Shown: positions 10,518 to 20,714 of the stretch, piece after piece | Position numbering within the stretch: position 1 is the first letter of the stretch | How the letters are laid out: every line of letters starts with the position of its first letter | Source of the DNA: Gracilaria vermiculophylla | Taxonomy: Eukaryota > Rhodophyta > Florideophyceae > Gracilariales > Gracilariaceae | Assembly (NCBI GenBank): GCA_019155205.2 | Contig: JAHNZQ020000016.1 | Location: forward strand, 314,183-378,182 | Direction of reading: 5' to 3' | DNA: 64,000 nt | Position numbers and translations under genes: made by a program | Notes under the pieces: model-generated | The model's input: only the letters and a program-made list of their open reading frames with translations | Told to the model about the DNA's origin: nothing | The model's database searches: none

Positions 10518-12641
10518 ATGGCTTTTGTTTCACACACCGCACTGCCGCTTCGTCGCCCACGCTCTGCGAGCACCAACCTCCGCCGTCCGCGCATGACACA
10601 ATCTTCTCCAACCCCCTCGCTTCCAGCCATTCTTCTGGACAAGAACTCAGGAAACCGTCTTCAGCGCGTAGCGAACTTATTTTCCCAAGAACTCAACCGC
10701 ACAGCATCGGTCGCTGCTGCGGCTGCCATCTTTGCCGCCGTTGCCGCCAATGTCTCCCCTGTTCACGCCGCGGCAGATCCCGTGCAAATGACGGGAATGC
10801 GGCAAGAAACGAGCACTGCGGCAACCCGGTCAATGTCATCGGAAAACTCGCCTGCCCCAGTCTCCAATGGCGTCCAGGACTGGCGTTATTCGCAGTTTAT
10901 CGACGCTGTCGAGAAGGACCAGGTCGAGAAAGTCACCTTTTCGGCCGATGGTCAGCGTCTTCTTGCCGTCGACACTGATGGAAACCGGTTCAAGCTCGAT
11001 GCTCTCCCTAACGACCCTGACCTGTTGAAGACTCTGACTAGCCACAAGGTCGATGTCACAGTTCTTCCGTCCCAACCGGAGTCCGGTGCTGGTGACTTTA
11101 TCCGATCGCTTATTTTCCCTGCACTACTCTTTGGTGGTTTGTTTTTGCTCTCTCGTCGTGCAGGAGGTGCTGGTGGCGGCTTTGGACCCATGGGCGGTCC
11201 AATGGACTTGCAGCGATCCGGAGCACGCGTTTCTATGGTCCCGGAGACTGGCATTACGTTCAAGGATGTCGCTGGTGTCGACGGCGCCAAATTAGAACTT
11301 CAAGAGGTCGTGCAATTCCTGAAGGAATCCGAGCGCTTCACTGAACTTGGAGCGAAAATCCCTCGCGGTGTCATTTTGGAAGGTCCTCCTGGTACTGGAA
11401 AGACCCTTCTGGCTCGTGCTGTTGCGGGAGAGGCCGGTGTACCATTCTTTTCAATTTCAGGCTCTGAGTTTGTCGAAATGTTCGTTGGTGTCGGTGCTTC
11501 TCGAGTTCGAGATCTTTTTGCAAACGCAAAGAAAAACGCCCCGTGCATCATCTTTATCGATGAGATTGATGCCGTCGGTCGTCAACGTGGAGCTGGTATT
11601 GCTGGCGGTAATGACGAGCGTGAGCAGACACTCAACCAAATGCTCACCGAAATGGATGGCTTCGAAGGCAACTCCGGCGTGATCGTCATTGCAGCGACGA
11701 ACCGAGCGGATGTTCTTGATAACGCGCTTCTCAGGCCTGGTCGTTTTGACCGCCGCGTTGTGGTCGACCTTCCCGACTTTAGTGGACGCGTCGCGATTCT
11801 GAAAGTGCACGCCCGCGGCAAACCACTCGCGAAGGACGTCGACCTCGAACAGATTGCACGCCGGACTCCCGGCTTTTCTGGCGCATCCCTTCAGAATCTT
11901 TTGAATGAATCGGCTATCTTCACCGCTCGTCGTCAGAAAACGGAGATTGGAGCAGATGAAATCAGCGATGCGATCGACCGTATTACCATCGGGGCTGAGA
12001 AAAAGGAGGCTGTGATGACACCTCAACGCCAGAAGCTCGTTGCCTATCATGAGGCTGGTCACGCGATTGTCGGCGCTTTGACCCCGGACTACGATCAAGT
12101 TGCGAAAATTAGCATAATTCCGAGAGGTGCTGCAGGAGGACTGACGTTCTTTGCGCCGAACGAACAAAGAGTAGACTCCGGTTTGTACTCCCGACAGTTT
12201 CTAGAGGGCCAACTTGCCGTTGCTCTTGGAGGACGTATCGCAGAGGAACTAGTGTTTGGTGACGAGCAGGTCACTACAGGTGCCTCCAACGATCTCCAGA
12301 GAGTTACTCAGGTTGCAAAACAGATGGTAACACGATTCGGGATGTCTCCAAAAGTTGGCCAACTTTCACTCAACACTGGTGGCGGAAACCCCTTCCTTGG
12401 GCGCCAGATGGCAAGTGGGGGAACTCAGATGAGTTCAGTTCTCAGGGCAGAAATTGACCAGGAAGTGCGTCGTCTCGTAAACGTCGCGTACACGAGAGCT
12501 AAGAGCCTGCTGACGAGCAACAGGCATTTGCTCGACGCTCTGGCTAACCTGTTAATCGAGAAAGAGACTGTGTCGGCAGAGGAGTTTCAGAGATTGATTG
12601 CTGAAAACAAGATTGAAATGATGCCATACGCTGTCTATTGA
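10518..12641 (+). CDS. FTSH: Plastid FtsH-type AAA+ zinc metalloprotease
   Basis: This 707-residue protein is a membrane-bound ATP-driven protease that degrades damaged thylakoid proteins such as photosystem II D1. The start is the first ATG ([10 protein letters not shown], good CACCATGG context). The N-terminus has two parts: a Ser/Arg/Pro-rich transit region with early Phe, then an Ala-rich hydrophobic stretch ending VHAAADP (~residue 85), like a thylakoid-transfer signal. A membrane segment [17 protein letters not shown] lies near 195-212. Next come the AAA module with Walker A GPPGTGKT (~289), Walker [12 protein letters not shown], second region of homology [20 protein letters not shown] (~395), and the zinc site HEAGH (~511). 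Many red algal plastid genomes also encode FtsH, so this nuclear copy may be a partner subunit of a mixed hexamer; that is inference. Confidence 0.95.
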   Translation: MAFVSHTALPLRRPRSASTNLRRPRMTQSSPTPSLPAILLDKNSGNRLQRVANLFSQELNRTASVAAAAAIFAAVAANVSPVHAAADPVQMTGMRQETSTAATRSMSSENSPAPVSNGVQDWRYSQFIDAVEKDQVEKVTFSADGQRLLAVDTDGNRFKLDALPNDPDLLKTLTSHKVDVTVLPSQPESGAGDFIRSLIFPALLFGGLFLLSRRAGGAGGGFGPMGGPMDLQRSGARVSMVPETGITFKDVAGVDGAKLELQEVVQFLKESERFTELGAKIPRGVILEGPPGTGKTLLARAVAGEAGVPFFSISGSEFVEMFVGVGASRVRDLFANAKKNAPCIIFIDEIDAVGRQRGAGIAGGNDEREQTLNQMLTEMDGFEGNSGVIVIAATNRADVLDNALLRPGRFDRRVVVDLPDFSGRVAILKVHARGKPLAKDVDLEQIARRTPGFSGASLQNLLNESAIFTARRQKTEIGADEISDAIDRITIGAEKKEAVMTPQRQKLVAYHEAGHAIVGALTPDYDQVAKISIIPRGAAGGLTFFAPNEQRVDSGLYSRQFLEGQLAVALGGRIAEELVFGDEQVTTGASNDLQRVTQVAKQMVTRFGMSPKVGQLSLNTGGGNPFLGRQMASGGTQMSSVLRAEIDQEVRRLVNVAYTRAKSLLTSNRHLLDALANLLIEKETVSAEEFQRLIAENKIEMMPYAVY

Positions 12642-13160
12642 GCAACTCGATAGTCCTCGTCTGCATGCTGCCTACGAGAGTGATAAAAAATTGTTGGCGT
12701 CTGTTAATAGAATTGTGGTGTTCTTTCACAACTTCAACAAAAAGAGTTTTACTTATCGCGATGATTTGCATCTCTCGTTTTCAAAACCTTTGCACTGGCG
12801 CAGATTACTTGCCAGCCAATTCTACCACTATTATCATCTATACCGTAAGTTTCGCAAAGCCTGCGTCTTTGAAGTAAAGCACCGAAGTATGTGTGTTTTC
12901 AGATAGAGGCCTTAGAGCGCGAAGTGAATCTTTACGACAACACTTTTTCCAAGATACCAAGATCAGATCGCCCGACCCCGAGCGAATAGAAGGCCAGATA
13001 GGTGTATGAAAGTACATGATGTGCATGACGTCAGAATTCAATTTAGATTCCCTTTCTGAGACAAACGCAGACTTCCAGCCAACCGCGTACAAATATTCAA
13101 CAGGAGCTTCGGGCAACGCATAGAAGCTCCGTGCTGATCCATAACCGTCGTCTGGGTGAC
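12642..13160. other. Shared 3' region of FtsH and TAF12
   Basis: The two genes converge with 519 bases between stop codons. An open frame of 108 codons on the minus strand (12838-13164) overlaps the TAF12 stop and resembles no known protein; it is probably TAF12 3' UTR. Nothing else is recognised. Confidence 0.5.
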
Positions 13161-13859
13161 TCATTGCTGCTGCGCTTTTTGAATGGCCTGAAGTCTGGCG
13201 TTGTGAATAGGGGTGGTTACATTTCTTTTGGCTGGCCGCGGATCATCGCCATATCCAGGCACTCTGATGTTCCACGCGGACTCGAGATGAAACTGAATGT
13301 CTCTGGCCTCTAAAACTTTGCTCCTGCGATGTTTTGCCATGAGGCATCCGAACTCAGTCACTGATTCCACAAATTCATCGACATGCTCTTGAAGAAACTG
13401 GTCAACAGAAGTGGTGTTAGTTCATATTTGCTTCTGAAAAGAAAAAAAAAACTGACACTTGGCACGTGCGCCGCCACCTTGCTGTCTTCATTATCAATTC
13501 ACGTACCTCTTCAACCTCTGGATCCAATATCTCGCCAGGTGCGACCTCATGAAGCAATTCTTGCAGTCTATATCGCAGTTTCAAATCATATGTTAGTGGT
13601 ACGTTTGAACCGGACAATGCTCGCCATGAAACACTCCGAAGCAAGCAGTAAAAGCCTGGAGACGAATTTGGCCTTGCTGCCAGAATGGAGACTGCAGTAT
13701 GGGCAACTCCCGCATTCATCGAAGCTTGTTAAGTTCTGTGGCTGCAACTTACTTAATTGGGGGGAGCAGTTCCCGGGCTTGCTGCGAGTTGAACGAAGGG
13801 GCCCTCGCGGCGCGAGAGTCCCCTGAAGTTGCGCCGCTTCCTCCAACTCTGGCTGACAT
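13161..13859 (-). CDS. TAF12: TFIID subunit TAF12 (histone fold), three exons
   Basis: Exons are 13753-13859, 13507-13567 and 13161-13397, joined to 134 codons plus TGA. TAF12 is an H2B-like histone-fold subunit that pairs with TAF4 in TFIID and also works in SAGA; it acts in the nucleus. Introns are 185 and 109 bp with donors GTAAGT and GTACGT and acceptors AG. The second has branch-like ACTAAC about 20 bases before its acceptor. The spliced frame gives KLQELLHEVAPGEILDPEVE followed by EFLQEHVDEFVESV and KHRRSKVLEARDIQFHLESA, which follows the animal TAF12 fold (LQDLVREVDP, DDFIESV, LEVKDVQLHLE) closely. The protein is short, as in lineages without the long N-terminus. Exon boundaries were inferred by eye. 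The 5' end is divergent from the ATRIP-like gene, the 3' end convergent with FtsH. Confidence 0.88.
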
Positions 13860-14395
13860 ATTCTAGGTGGTGAAGTACAACTCGTTTCCGTGCGAAGACC
13901 TGCTGTGGGCTGCGACCACAACTGCGCACCGAGGGGGCGGCTGGAGAGAAAATGTGCACCAGCAATTCCGCTTTTTTCAGTGTACTAATGCTGCTTCGCT
14001 TGCATGAAGTATTCTATGGGGTGGCACCCATTCCCATACCTGCCCAGTTGTCAAAATGCACTCGCAACTTGACATTATTTTTCCTCCAATTTTAAACATT
14101 ACCAAACGTTTACGTGAAGTAGCCTTGCGTCCGGAACGTTTGCAGTCTGAACCCGTCCTCTCGTGAGCTCGAAGCTGAAGCCTGGTAAGGCGAAAATCAT
14201 CTGCACTCTAAGTGCGGTCACCTTAGACGCTTGGGCAACTCATGCTGCTGATATACTTTCATGCTGAAAAGGGATTTCGCTCTTGAACGGTCAAAGCCTT
14301 GAATGACCAAGCTGATATCATGCTTGTTCCTGCCACACAACAGCTTTTCCTAGTGGGACGCAGACCAAAGTTGGGATTTATACCATCGCAAAACT
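13860..14395. promoter_or_regulatory. Shared 5' region between TAF12 and the ATRIP-like gene
   Basis: There are 536 bases between divergent starts with no recognised coding sequence. Both genes must draw their promoters from here. No specific element was placed. Confidence 0.45.
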
Positions 14396-16624
14396 ATGGC
14401 TACAGGATCTTTTCCAGAAGGCGAAATCGATGAGGACGAAGAATTGGAGTGGCAGCAAATCAATGAAGTCATGAACGTCATAGAACAACAATACATTGAC
14501 GCTGGCAACTCTGTTGGGGGTGGGGTTGCAATTCAGGCTTCAATGAACTCTAGAGATCCTTTTAACAATCACGGAGCGCAACAGACACAACTTATTTCTT
14601 CAGTGGTGCCGTTGCCTGCATCGCGCGCGGGTCCCAATGCGGTATTACACAGTCAAAGTATTGGGGCTGCGCACGTTTCGGAGCTTGGATTCGCTGTAGT
14701 TCCTCAAGTTCAAACCACATCAAATGCTGTACCGCAAAATATCCCGTCGTCAAGTTTAATGCATGTATCGAGCGATAGGGGGCCGGATGTACAAGGATTA
14801 GGGCCATCTATGAACCCCCATGTTCCGATAACGTCTAACGCTGTACCATCCAATATACAAACATCACATCCGGTTCCTTTGTCACTAATTGCACCACAGA
14901 CAACATCGAATCGGAAGCCTACTGAAACAAGATCACACCCAGATGTTACGCGACTACGAACGCTAATTGAGGAGCAAAGAGGCTCGCTAGCCAATCATCA
15001 GAATCGCATACGGGGTATGCAGGCAGAGTTGGACTCTCTGCGCGCTCTGGACGTTGAAAAGATGCGGTCTGAAAACATGCGCTTAACTGCTGCTCTTTCT
15101 GCTGCCACTCAAGAGAGTGCCCGTTTGCAAGAACAACTAAGTTATACCAAGCAGGAACTGCTGTGCTTGCGTGACCGCCGAAGATTTGAGGCAGTAGCCA
15201 TGTCGCATGAAGCTGTAGGCACTCAGCCCCTTGCTTCACAGATAGCTGGTACTCAGATCCCTGGAACCCAAGTGATTGGTTCACAAGGGGCTGGAGACGA
15301 GACGAAAAATGGAGAAATAAGGAACTTGTCAATTCAGCATTCTTCACAACGACCTCCATCTGCAGCAACTCCACGATCAAGACCATCTGAACCGAGACCT
15401 TTAAACAACTCGAGCCGAAACAGTAAGACCCCCGCAGACCAGGGAACTGATGGGCACCAGAAGAAAACACAGCGATCACAAGCAGGAAGCACAAATGCAA
15501 GTTGTTGGAGACTACAGCTAGATGATTCTATGAATAATACAACTAAAGCAGCGCTTCGTCAACATCTCTTCTCTGGGGCAACTGGTTCTTCGCTTTGGCA
15601 GTTAGCGCGTGTTGCCGGACAGGAGCACTTACGCGATGCCCTACTTGCAGGGATAAGCAATGATGAAGAATGGCCTAACCTACTGGAACCTCTGACATCT
15701 GTGATGAATGCCGGTAGGGGAGCCGCCCTAACATCCCTAATCTGCACTTACCGCTTACTCGTATATTCTGATCAATGCCGGCGAAGCGTGGCTACTCTTT
15801 TAAGTATAACGATGAACGTTATGGAAGCATTGAAGGGAGCTGCGAAGCGTGCCGATTTCGAGATTGCTGATAAGTGCTTGCATATTCTGCGAGTCATGTT
15901 TGATGCGGTGGTGACGAACGGGGATGGGGATCAAGTGACGCACTATAAAGCTCAAGTTTTCTGTGACGTTGTTTTGAACTGGACAAAGCCAATGCGAAAG
16001 TTACCGATCTCCATTCCGCAGAATCAAAAGGCTCTAAGGTCAAGGGTGCGAGAGTCAGCGCTATCTGTCCTCGAAGTGGGCGTCAATGTATGTTTGACTT
16101 CCACTACCCCACCTTGCGACGAAGAATTATGCATTCTCGAGGAAGCGCTTGCGGCCGCCAGCGATGCGATTCGTTCTGAAAAAGAAGCTCCGAAATGTGC
16201 TTTGTCAATGTTGACAAGTGCAGCATGCCATGCGCCCTCTACAATTGATGACAATGCCGTGGCTGCTATTGCAGATGCTTGCGTGCACGCCATTCAGACT
16301 CTTCGTGTTGCAGATATGCAAATAGACGAGCAAAAAGACGAAGTACCCGTCTGGGAAGAGGATCTTGTCGGACAAGCACGGGAAAGACAGAAGTTAGCCT
16401 CATTGGTTCGAGGTTGCATCGCTGTGCTTGCTCTCCTAACCAGGTCTAGAAACCTTGTGCTTCGCAAATCGGAAAGAAATGTTGTGTTGGGTGTTCTTTC
16501 CGTTCTAGCGTGGCCAAATCAAGGAAAGCGTGATTTTCATCCGCCGAAAGAGCTCGGCGGAGAGTCTTTTATTGGGGAGTGCCGAACAGTTTGGATGGCC
16601 TTCCGAAAGAAGAGCGGTGTCTGA
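14396..16624 (+). CDS. Coiled-coil protein with SQ/TQ cluster, ATRIP-like
   Basis: The frame is 742 residues from ATG. Visible parts in order: an acidic start (EGEIDEDEELEWQQINEV); a Pro/Ser/Thr-rich low-complexity region with two related units (SNAVPQNIP, SNAVPSNIQ, ~100-165); a coiled coil (~185-265, RTLIEEQRGSLANHQNRIRG onward); a dense SQ/TQ cluster at ~275-300 (GTQ, ASQ, GTQ, GTQ, GSQ); a basic Ser-rich linker; and a long alpha-helical C-terminal half (~365-735) like HEAT repeats. SQ/TQ clusters are typical targets of ATM/ATR kinases. Acidic N-terminus plus coiled coil plus helical repeats is the layout of ATRIP, which ties ATR kinase to RPA-coated DNA. Sequence identity to ATRIP is not obvious to me, so the name is tentative. 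The fold could also fit another checkpoint scaffold. Confidence 0.55.
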   Translation: MATGSFPEGEIDEDEELEWQQINEVMNVIEQQYIDAGNSVGGGVAIQASMNSRDPFNNHGAQQTQLISSVVPLPASRAGPNAVLHSQSIGAAHVSELGFAVVPQVQTTSNAVPQNIPSSSLMHVSSDRGPDVQGLGPSMNPHVPITSNAVPSNIQTSHPVPLSLIAPQTTSNRKPTETRSHPDVTRLRTLIEEQRGSLANHQNRIRGMQAELDSLRALDVEKMRSENMRLTAALSAATQESARLQEQLSYTKQELLCLRDRRRFEAVAMSHEAVGTQPLASQIAGTQIPGTQVIGSQGAGDETKNGEIRNLSIQHSSQRPPSAATPRSRPSEPRPLNNSSRNSKTPADQGTDGHQKKTQRSQAGSTNASCWRLQLDDSMNNTTKAALRQHLFSGATGSSLWQLARVAGQEHLRDALLAGISNDEEWPNLLEPLTSVMNAGRGAALTSLICTYRLLVYSDQCRRSVATLLSITMNVMEALKGAAKRADFEIADKCLHILRVMFDAVVTNGDGDQVTHYKAQVFCDVVLNWTKPMRKLPISIPQNQKALRSRVRESALSVLEVGVNVCLTSTTPPCDEELCILEEALAAASDAIRSEKEAPKCALSMLTSAACHAPSTIDDNAVAAIADACVHAIQTLRVADMQIDEQKDEVPVWEEDLVGQARERQKLASLVRGCIAVLALLTRSRNLVLRKSERNVVLGVLSVLAWPNQGKRDFHPPKELGGESFIGECRTVWMAFRKKSGV

Positions 16625-17274
16625 GGGAAAGATGAACAATGTTGTTCGTTTTTTGAAGTGAATTCTGTAGAAAAGTCCTCGGCGCTACGAATTGGATGAT
16701 TTTTCCGGAGTTGTCGAGTTGTATCCTTGCACATAAAAAACAGCATTGGGACTAAAAAGGGATAAACGATAAGAAAACGATTTTCATTTCAGGGGTCCCG
16801 ATCGTAAACATTGTTTTATCTTTTGGGTTGAGAAGCCTAAGCTGTTATACTATATGATGCCGAATGAAACCAAAGTATCGCTCTGTCGCACGAACATTTT
16901 CAAGTCCGAAAATCCACTTCTCCAACAGCTTTGAAGGTGCTTTGTTAGGAGGAAAGGAAATATGGTGTTCCATGTAAAAGATTTGAGCCTTTGACTGATA
17001 TCCTGAATCTCGTTGAATACTGGAATATCGAGATTCCAGTGCTTTGTGTGTTTATTCTAACCGTGATGGGCTTCGTACGCTTGGTCTTCATGAATGGAGT
17101 ACTTTCCTCTATACAGCACCTTTTTAACGAGGCCCATTGATTCCTCCTACAATATCCTTCAGGTCTTTGTTGGTTATTTATTACTAAGGGAACATTGTAT
17201 GCTCACTCAAATAAAATCAAACATATGAGATCCGGAAGGCAAATAAGTTTTATTGTCATTTGCAAAACGTTGTT
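16625..17274. other. Convergent 3' region, no gene seen
   Basis: This is an AT-rich stretch of 650 bases between the stop codons of the ATRIP-like and ABC-F genes. It holds no open frame with recognisable features and no obvious repeat. Confidence 0.5.
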
Positions 17275-20241
17275 TTACTTCCATCTCTTGGCATTCATTT
17301 CTTTCGTTTTGCCACTCTGAACGCCGCTCCCACCAAATGTTTTCTTTCTCTTTTCTTTCTTGTTTGTTACCTTGGCTGGTTCTTGTTCAGCTACAACCTT
17401 GGGTGCATTCCTGATTTCCGAAACACCGGGGATAAATCGAGCTTGTAATTTTTCTCTCAGTTCTTGATGCTTTTCCATGTATGACTTGTAATCGCCATCA
17501 TATAAAACAAGGCTCTTCTCTTCCACCGCTAAGATCTGTGTCGCGACTTGAGAAATCAAGTAACGATCGTGGCTCACAAGCAGTAATGTACCTTGGAAAT
17601 GCTGCAGAGCTTCTTCAAGCATTTCTTTGGCTGATATTGACAGGTGATTTCCAGGTTCATCGAGAACGAGGACGTTTGCTGGTTCAAGCATAATTTTTGC
17701 GAGAGCTAAGCGAGCTTTCTCACCTCCACTCAAAGCAGAAACCTTCTTTTCTACTGCATCACCTTTGAACAAGAACTTCCCGAGAAGAGCTCTTAAGTCT
17801 TCATATCTCATCTCACCCGGTGCAGCTCTGGAAAGAGTTTCAAGCACCGTTAGCTCGAGATCTAGTGCATCAGCTTGATTTTGCTCATAGTAGGCAACCT
17901 TGATATTGGTTAGTTCTTGGCATTCAACGGTACCTTCTTGGGGCCTTTCAATTCCAACTATCAATCGCAAGAGCGTGCTCTTTCCACTGCCGTTCGGACC
18001 AATTAGAGCAATTCGATCACCACGCTCGATTGCTATTGATGCATCCTGGAAAAGAGTCTTACCTGGGTACCCATGGGTGAGCCCATCAATCACAATGCAG
18101 TCACGACCTGATCGCGGAGCTGGTGGAAATCTGAAAACCAATGGTTTCCCCTGACGCGGAGGTTGGCGAACAATTTGGCCAGTTCGCTCCATCCGCTCGA
18201 GCATTTTCTCGCGACTCTTCACTTGACTTGATCTAGCTGGTACGCGTCGATTTCTTTTGATATAGTTCTGCTGCTCCTTGATGAACGTTTGCTGGCGCTG
18301 GTAAGCAGCCTCCCAAGCTTTCCTTTGTTCTTTTTTGAGCTTGACGAATGTAGAGTAGTTTCCAGGGTACTGAAAGGCTTCTCCGCCTTCAATGTCGACA
18401 ATTTTGGTACACACCTTGTCAAGAAACTCTCGGTCATGAGAAACAACAACCATAGGTAACTTGCAGCCCTGGAGATATTCTTCAAGCCATTCGACAGATT
18501 CGTTATCCAGATGATTCGACGGCTCATCCAACAAAAGAAGGTCTGGATCTTGAAGGAGTACTTTTCCAAGGCCAATCCGAACCTTCCAACCGCCTGAGAA
18601 TGCGGCCACGAGCTTATCATTGTCATCTTCAGTGAAGCCTAGTCCTGGCATAACCTTGTCCACCCTTGCGTCTAGGTTCCATACGTCATTTTCTTCACAT
18701 TGCTGTCTGAGTTCTTCGAAAAGGTTGAGTAAACGCTCAAGTGATTCCATATCATCACCTACAGTTGCTATATCTCTTTCACACTTCGTATATTCTGCAG
18801 CTAGCTGCATCTCCTTGTGGAAGGCGGAGTAAAACTCTTCCCGAAGAGTGCGGGTGGGATCCAACTCTTCCACAAATTCTTGACGCAAGAATGACGCCTT
18901 AGTTTTCTTCGACGACCGCACAACTTCCCCTGCAGTTGGTTCCAGCAGATCGGCAATTATTCGAAGCTGAGTTGTCTTCCCGCATCCATTCTCTCCAATG
19001 AGCCCAACTCGCTCACCTGTTCTGACTCCCCATGTGACTCCTTTAAGAACTGTCGTGTTTCGGAAGACCATCGTGACATCTTCCAGCCGAACTGATGTGA
19101 ATTTTTCCCCTCCGCTTCCAAAGTTGGCAAATTTCACATCCGCAAGTCGACCGTCAGCAGCAGTTCGATCTGCTTTAGTTTCTTTCATTTTCTGCCGACG
19201 ACCAGCCGCCGTAAAGTCACGAAATTGCTTTGATAGGTCTTCAAACTCATCCACCACTTCCGCTTCTGGCTCAAAATCGTTGTCATCGAGCTCATCCAGT
19301 TCGGAAGGTTTAGAGGTTTCTCCTTCTTTCAAATCGGCTTCTGATGACAAAGAGGATGAAACACCATTAGGTGAATGATTTGAGGGCTTTCTAAGGTCCT
19401 CTTGAGGTTGTACTGATGATGAGTGCATGACATCGGCAAGAAGGTCTTCTTGAGAACGGCCGAGTGAGCCGAAAACGTCAACTGCGTTTTCACCGACATC
19501 TACCGTTTGCTTTTTCTTGCCTTTCTTTTTCTTTTCTGATTGAAACGGCTGCTCTGCCTTCGCGTCAGTGGAATTGCCGAGCGCCTGAGCCAAAGGTTCC
19601 TCTTGCGACATAGTATTTTCGGGAAACACACGAATAGCATTTGCAGAGTCATCAACAATGCCATTCTTTCCCTTTTGTTTTTTCTTTTTACTCGGCTGTT
19701 GCGCGGTGTCTTTCTGCGACAGCTCACCTAAAGCATCTGCCAATAACTGTTCTTGTGATATGGATGCGCCCGCGAAAACATCGACTGCATTCGCATCGTC
19801 GCTTACAATTGAGCCTTTCTTTGGCTTTTTCTTTTTCTTCGGGGGAGAGGGTTCAGCGGGTGAAGTCTCATCCCCCAATGCAGCCGCTAACAACTCTTCC
19901 TGCGACATGCCTGCACCCTCAAAGACGTCGACTTCATTCGAATCATCACTGATAACAGAGCCTTTCTTTGGCTTCTTCTTCTTCTTCTTCGAGGTAGCTG
20001 GTTGCTCGACAGAGGGCTCTTCACCCAATGCGGAGGCAAGCAGCTCCTCTTGAGATAGTTTGTTTCCGCCAAATACATCCACCGCATTATCCTCCTCGGC
20101 GGGGGTGACCTTCCGGCGCACTTTCTTCATCACCGGCGCGCTGCGCGCGGGCCTTCTGCAGACAGCCGTGGTACGCCGAGCAGCCGCCGTTTGCACGCGC
20201 GCCGCCGACGCAGGTGTGACGAATGAGAGCGGGGCATTCAT
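17275..20241 (-). CDS. ABCF: Plastid-type ABC-F ATPase with five N-terminal acidic/Lys repeats
   Basis: This is 988 residues from an ATG reading MNAPLSF, a red-algal-type transit peptide start; an upstream in-frame ATG near 20529 would add about 96 residues. ABC-F proteins are soluble twin-ATPase factors that bind the ribosomal E site and relieve stalled translation; the closest plant type is the plastid ABCF5 group. Cassette 1 has GENGCGKTT (~417), FSGGWKVR (~550) and LLLLDEPSNHLD (~571). Cassette 2 has GPNGSGKST (~750), LSGGEKARL (~836) and LVLDEPGNHLS (~858), with Ser where Asp is usual. Between them lies the ABC-F linker helix pair. Residues ~50-270 hold five copies of a ~50-residue unit (VDVF...SQEELLA.ALG, then a Lys run), not part of known ABC-F proteins. 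It is head-to-head with TrpRS. Confidence 0.92.
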   Translation of the reverse strand: MNAPLSFVTPASAARVQTAAARRTTAVCRRPARSAPVMKKVRRKVTPAEEDNAVDVFGGNKLSQEELLASALGEEPSVEQPATSKKKKKKPKKGSVISDDSNEVDVFEGAGMSQEELLAAALGDETSPAEPSPPKKKKKPKKGSIVSDDANAVDVFAGASISQEQLLADALGELSQKDTAQQPSKKKKQKGKNGIVDDSANAIRVFPENTMSQEEPLAQALGNSTDAKAEQPFQSEKKKKGKKKQTVDVGENAVDVFGSLGRSQEDLLADVMHSSSVQPQEDLRKPSNHSPNGVSSSLSSEADLKEGETSKPSELDELDDNDFEPEAEVVDEFEDLSKQFRDFTAAGRRQKMKETKADRTAADGRLADVKFANFGSGGEKFTSVRLEDVTMVFRNTTVLKGVTWGVRTGERVGLIGENGCGKTTQLRIIADLLEPTAGEVVRSSKKTKASFLRQEFVEELDPTRTLREEFYSAFHKEMQLAAEYTKCERDIATVGDDMESLERLLNLFEELRQQCEENDVWNLDARVDKVMPGLGFTEDDNDKLVAAFSGGWKVRIGLGKVLLQDPDLLLLDEPSNHLDNESVEWLEEYLQGCKLPMVVVSHDREFLDKVCTKIVDIEGGEAFQYPGNYSTFVKLKKEQRKAWEAAYQRQQTFIKEQQNYIKRNRRVPARSSQVKSREKMLERMERTGQIVRQPPRQGKPLVFRFPPAPRSGRDCIVIDGLTHGYPGKTLFQDASIAIERGDRIALIGPNGSGKSTLLRLIVGIERPQEGTVECQELTNIKVAYYEQNQADALDLELTVLETLSRAAPGEMRYEDLRALLGKFLFKGDAVEKKVSALSGGEKARLALAKIMLEPANVLVLDEPGNHLSISAKEMLEEALQHFQGTLLLVSHDRYLISQVATQILAVEEKSLVLYDGDYKSYMEKHQELREKLQARFIPGVSEIRNAPKVVAEQEPAKVTNKKEKRKKTFGGSGVQSGKTKEMNAKRWK

Positions 20242-20714
20242 AATGATGTAGAAGAGATAAACGCAGAATCGGCAACAAGACGCTCGAAGTGCAGCTCTGA
20301 GCGAGACAAGAGAGCGTTGCGCAGCGGTTTCCGCGCACGGACGGACGGTGCGTAGTGGTGGCTCGAGCTCGAGATGGGGAGTCAGACCGCGCCCTACACT
20401 TTGACTTTGGGGTGCGGCGAGATGCGCCACAAAATGTGGCAGCGCCGTGGCACGAGCGCGCGGCACAGCGGCGTAGACGCGGGGGTCATGGGCGGGTGAG
20501 AGGCGCGTTGTGCGTTGGCAGCTGGCCATTAGTGCCACGCCACGTGGAAGCTGCTCACCCAATGCCTCCCATCCACGCCTTGGTCGATGGAACTCGTCTC
20601 AAACACCTTGGGTTCATGAGACCATCTTCACCACCAGCTCGGCGTTAACTGGCATTCTCAAGACCGCTGTGTGCCTCGGTCGCGGCGCCTTTTCACCCTT
20701 TCCAATCTAGAGGC
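20242..20714. promoter_or_regulatory. Shared 5' region between ABC-F and TrpRS
   Basis: About 473 GC-rich bases separate two divergent genes that both serve organellar translation. The ABC-F frame stays open through part of this region, so its transcript or an alternative start may occupy it. No promoter element was placed. Confidence 0.45.

Noticed and set aside
11457..12167. 236-codon minus-strand frame opposite FtsH
   Set aside because: It mirrors the FtsH codons in antisense; a by-product of codon bias.
12838..13164. 108-codon minus-strand frame overlapping the TAF12 stop codon
   Set aside because: No family resemblance; position fits TAF12 3' UTR, and TAF12 already ends where related proteins end.
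20242..20562. Upstream in-frame extension of the ABC-F protein
   Set aside because: The later ATG begins a proper plastid transit peptide; the extension is Arg/Ala-rich and overlaps the divergent promoter. Kept only as an alternative start.
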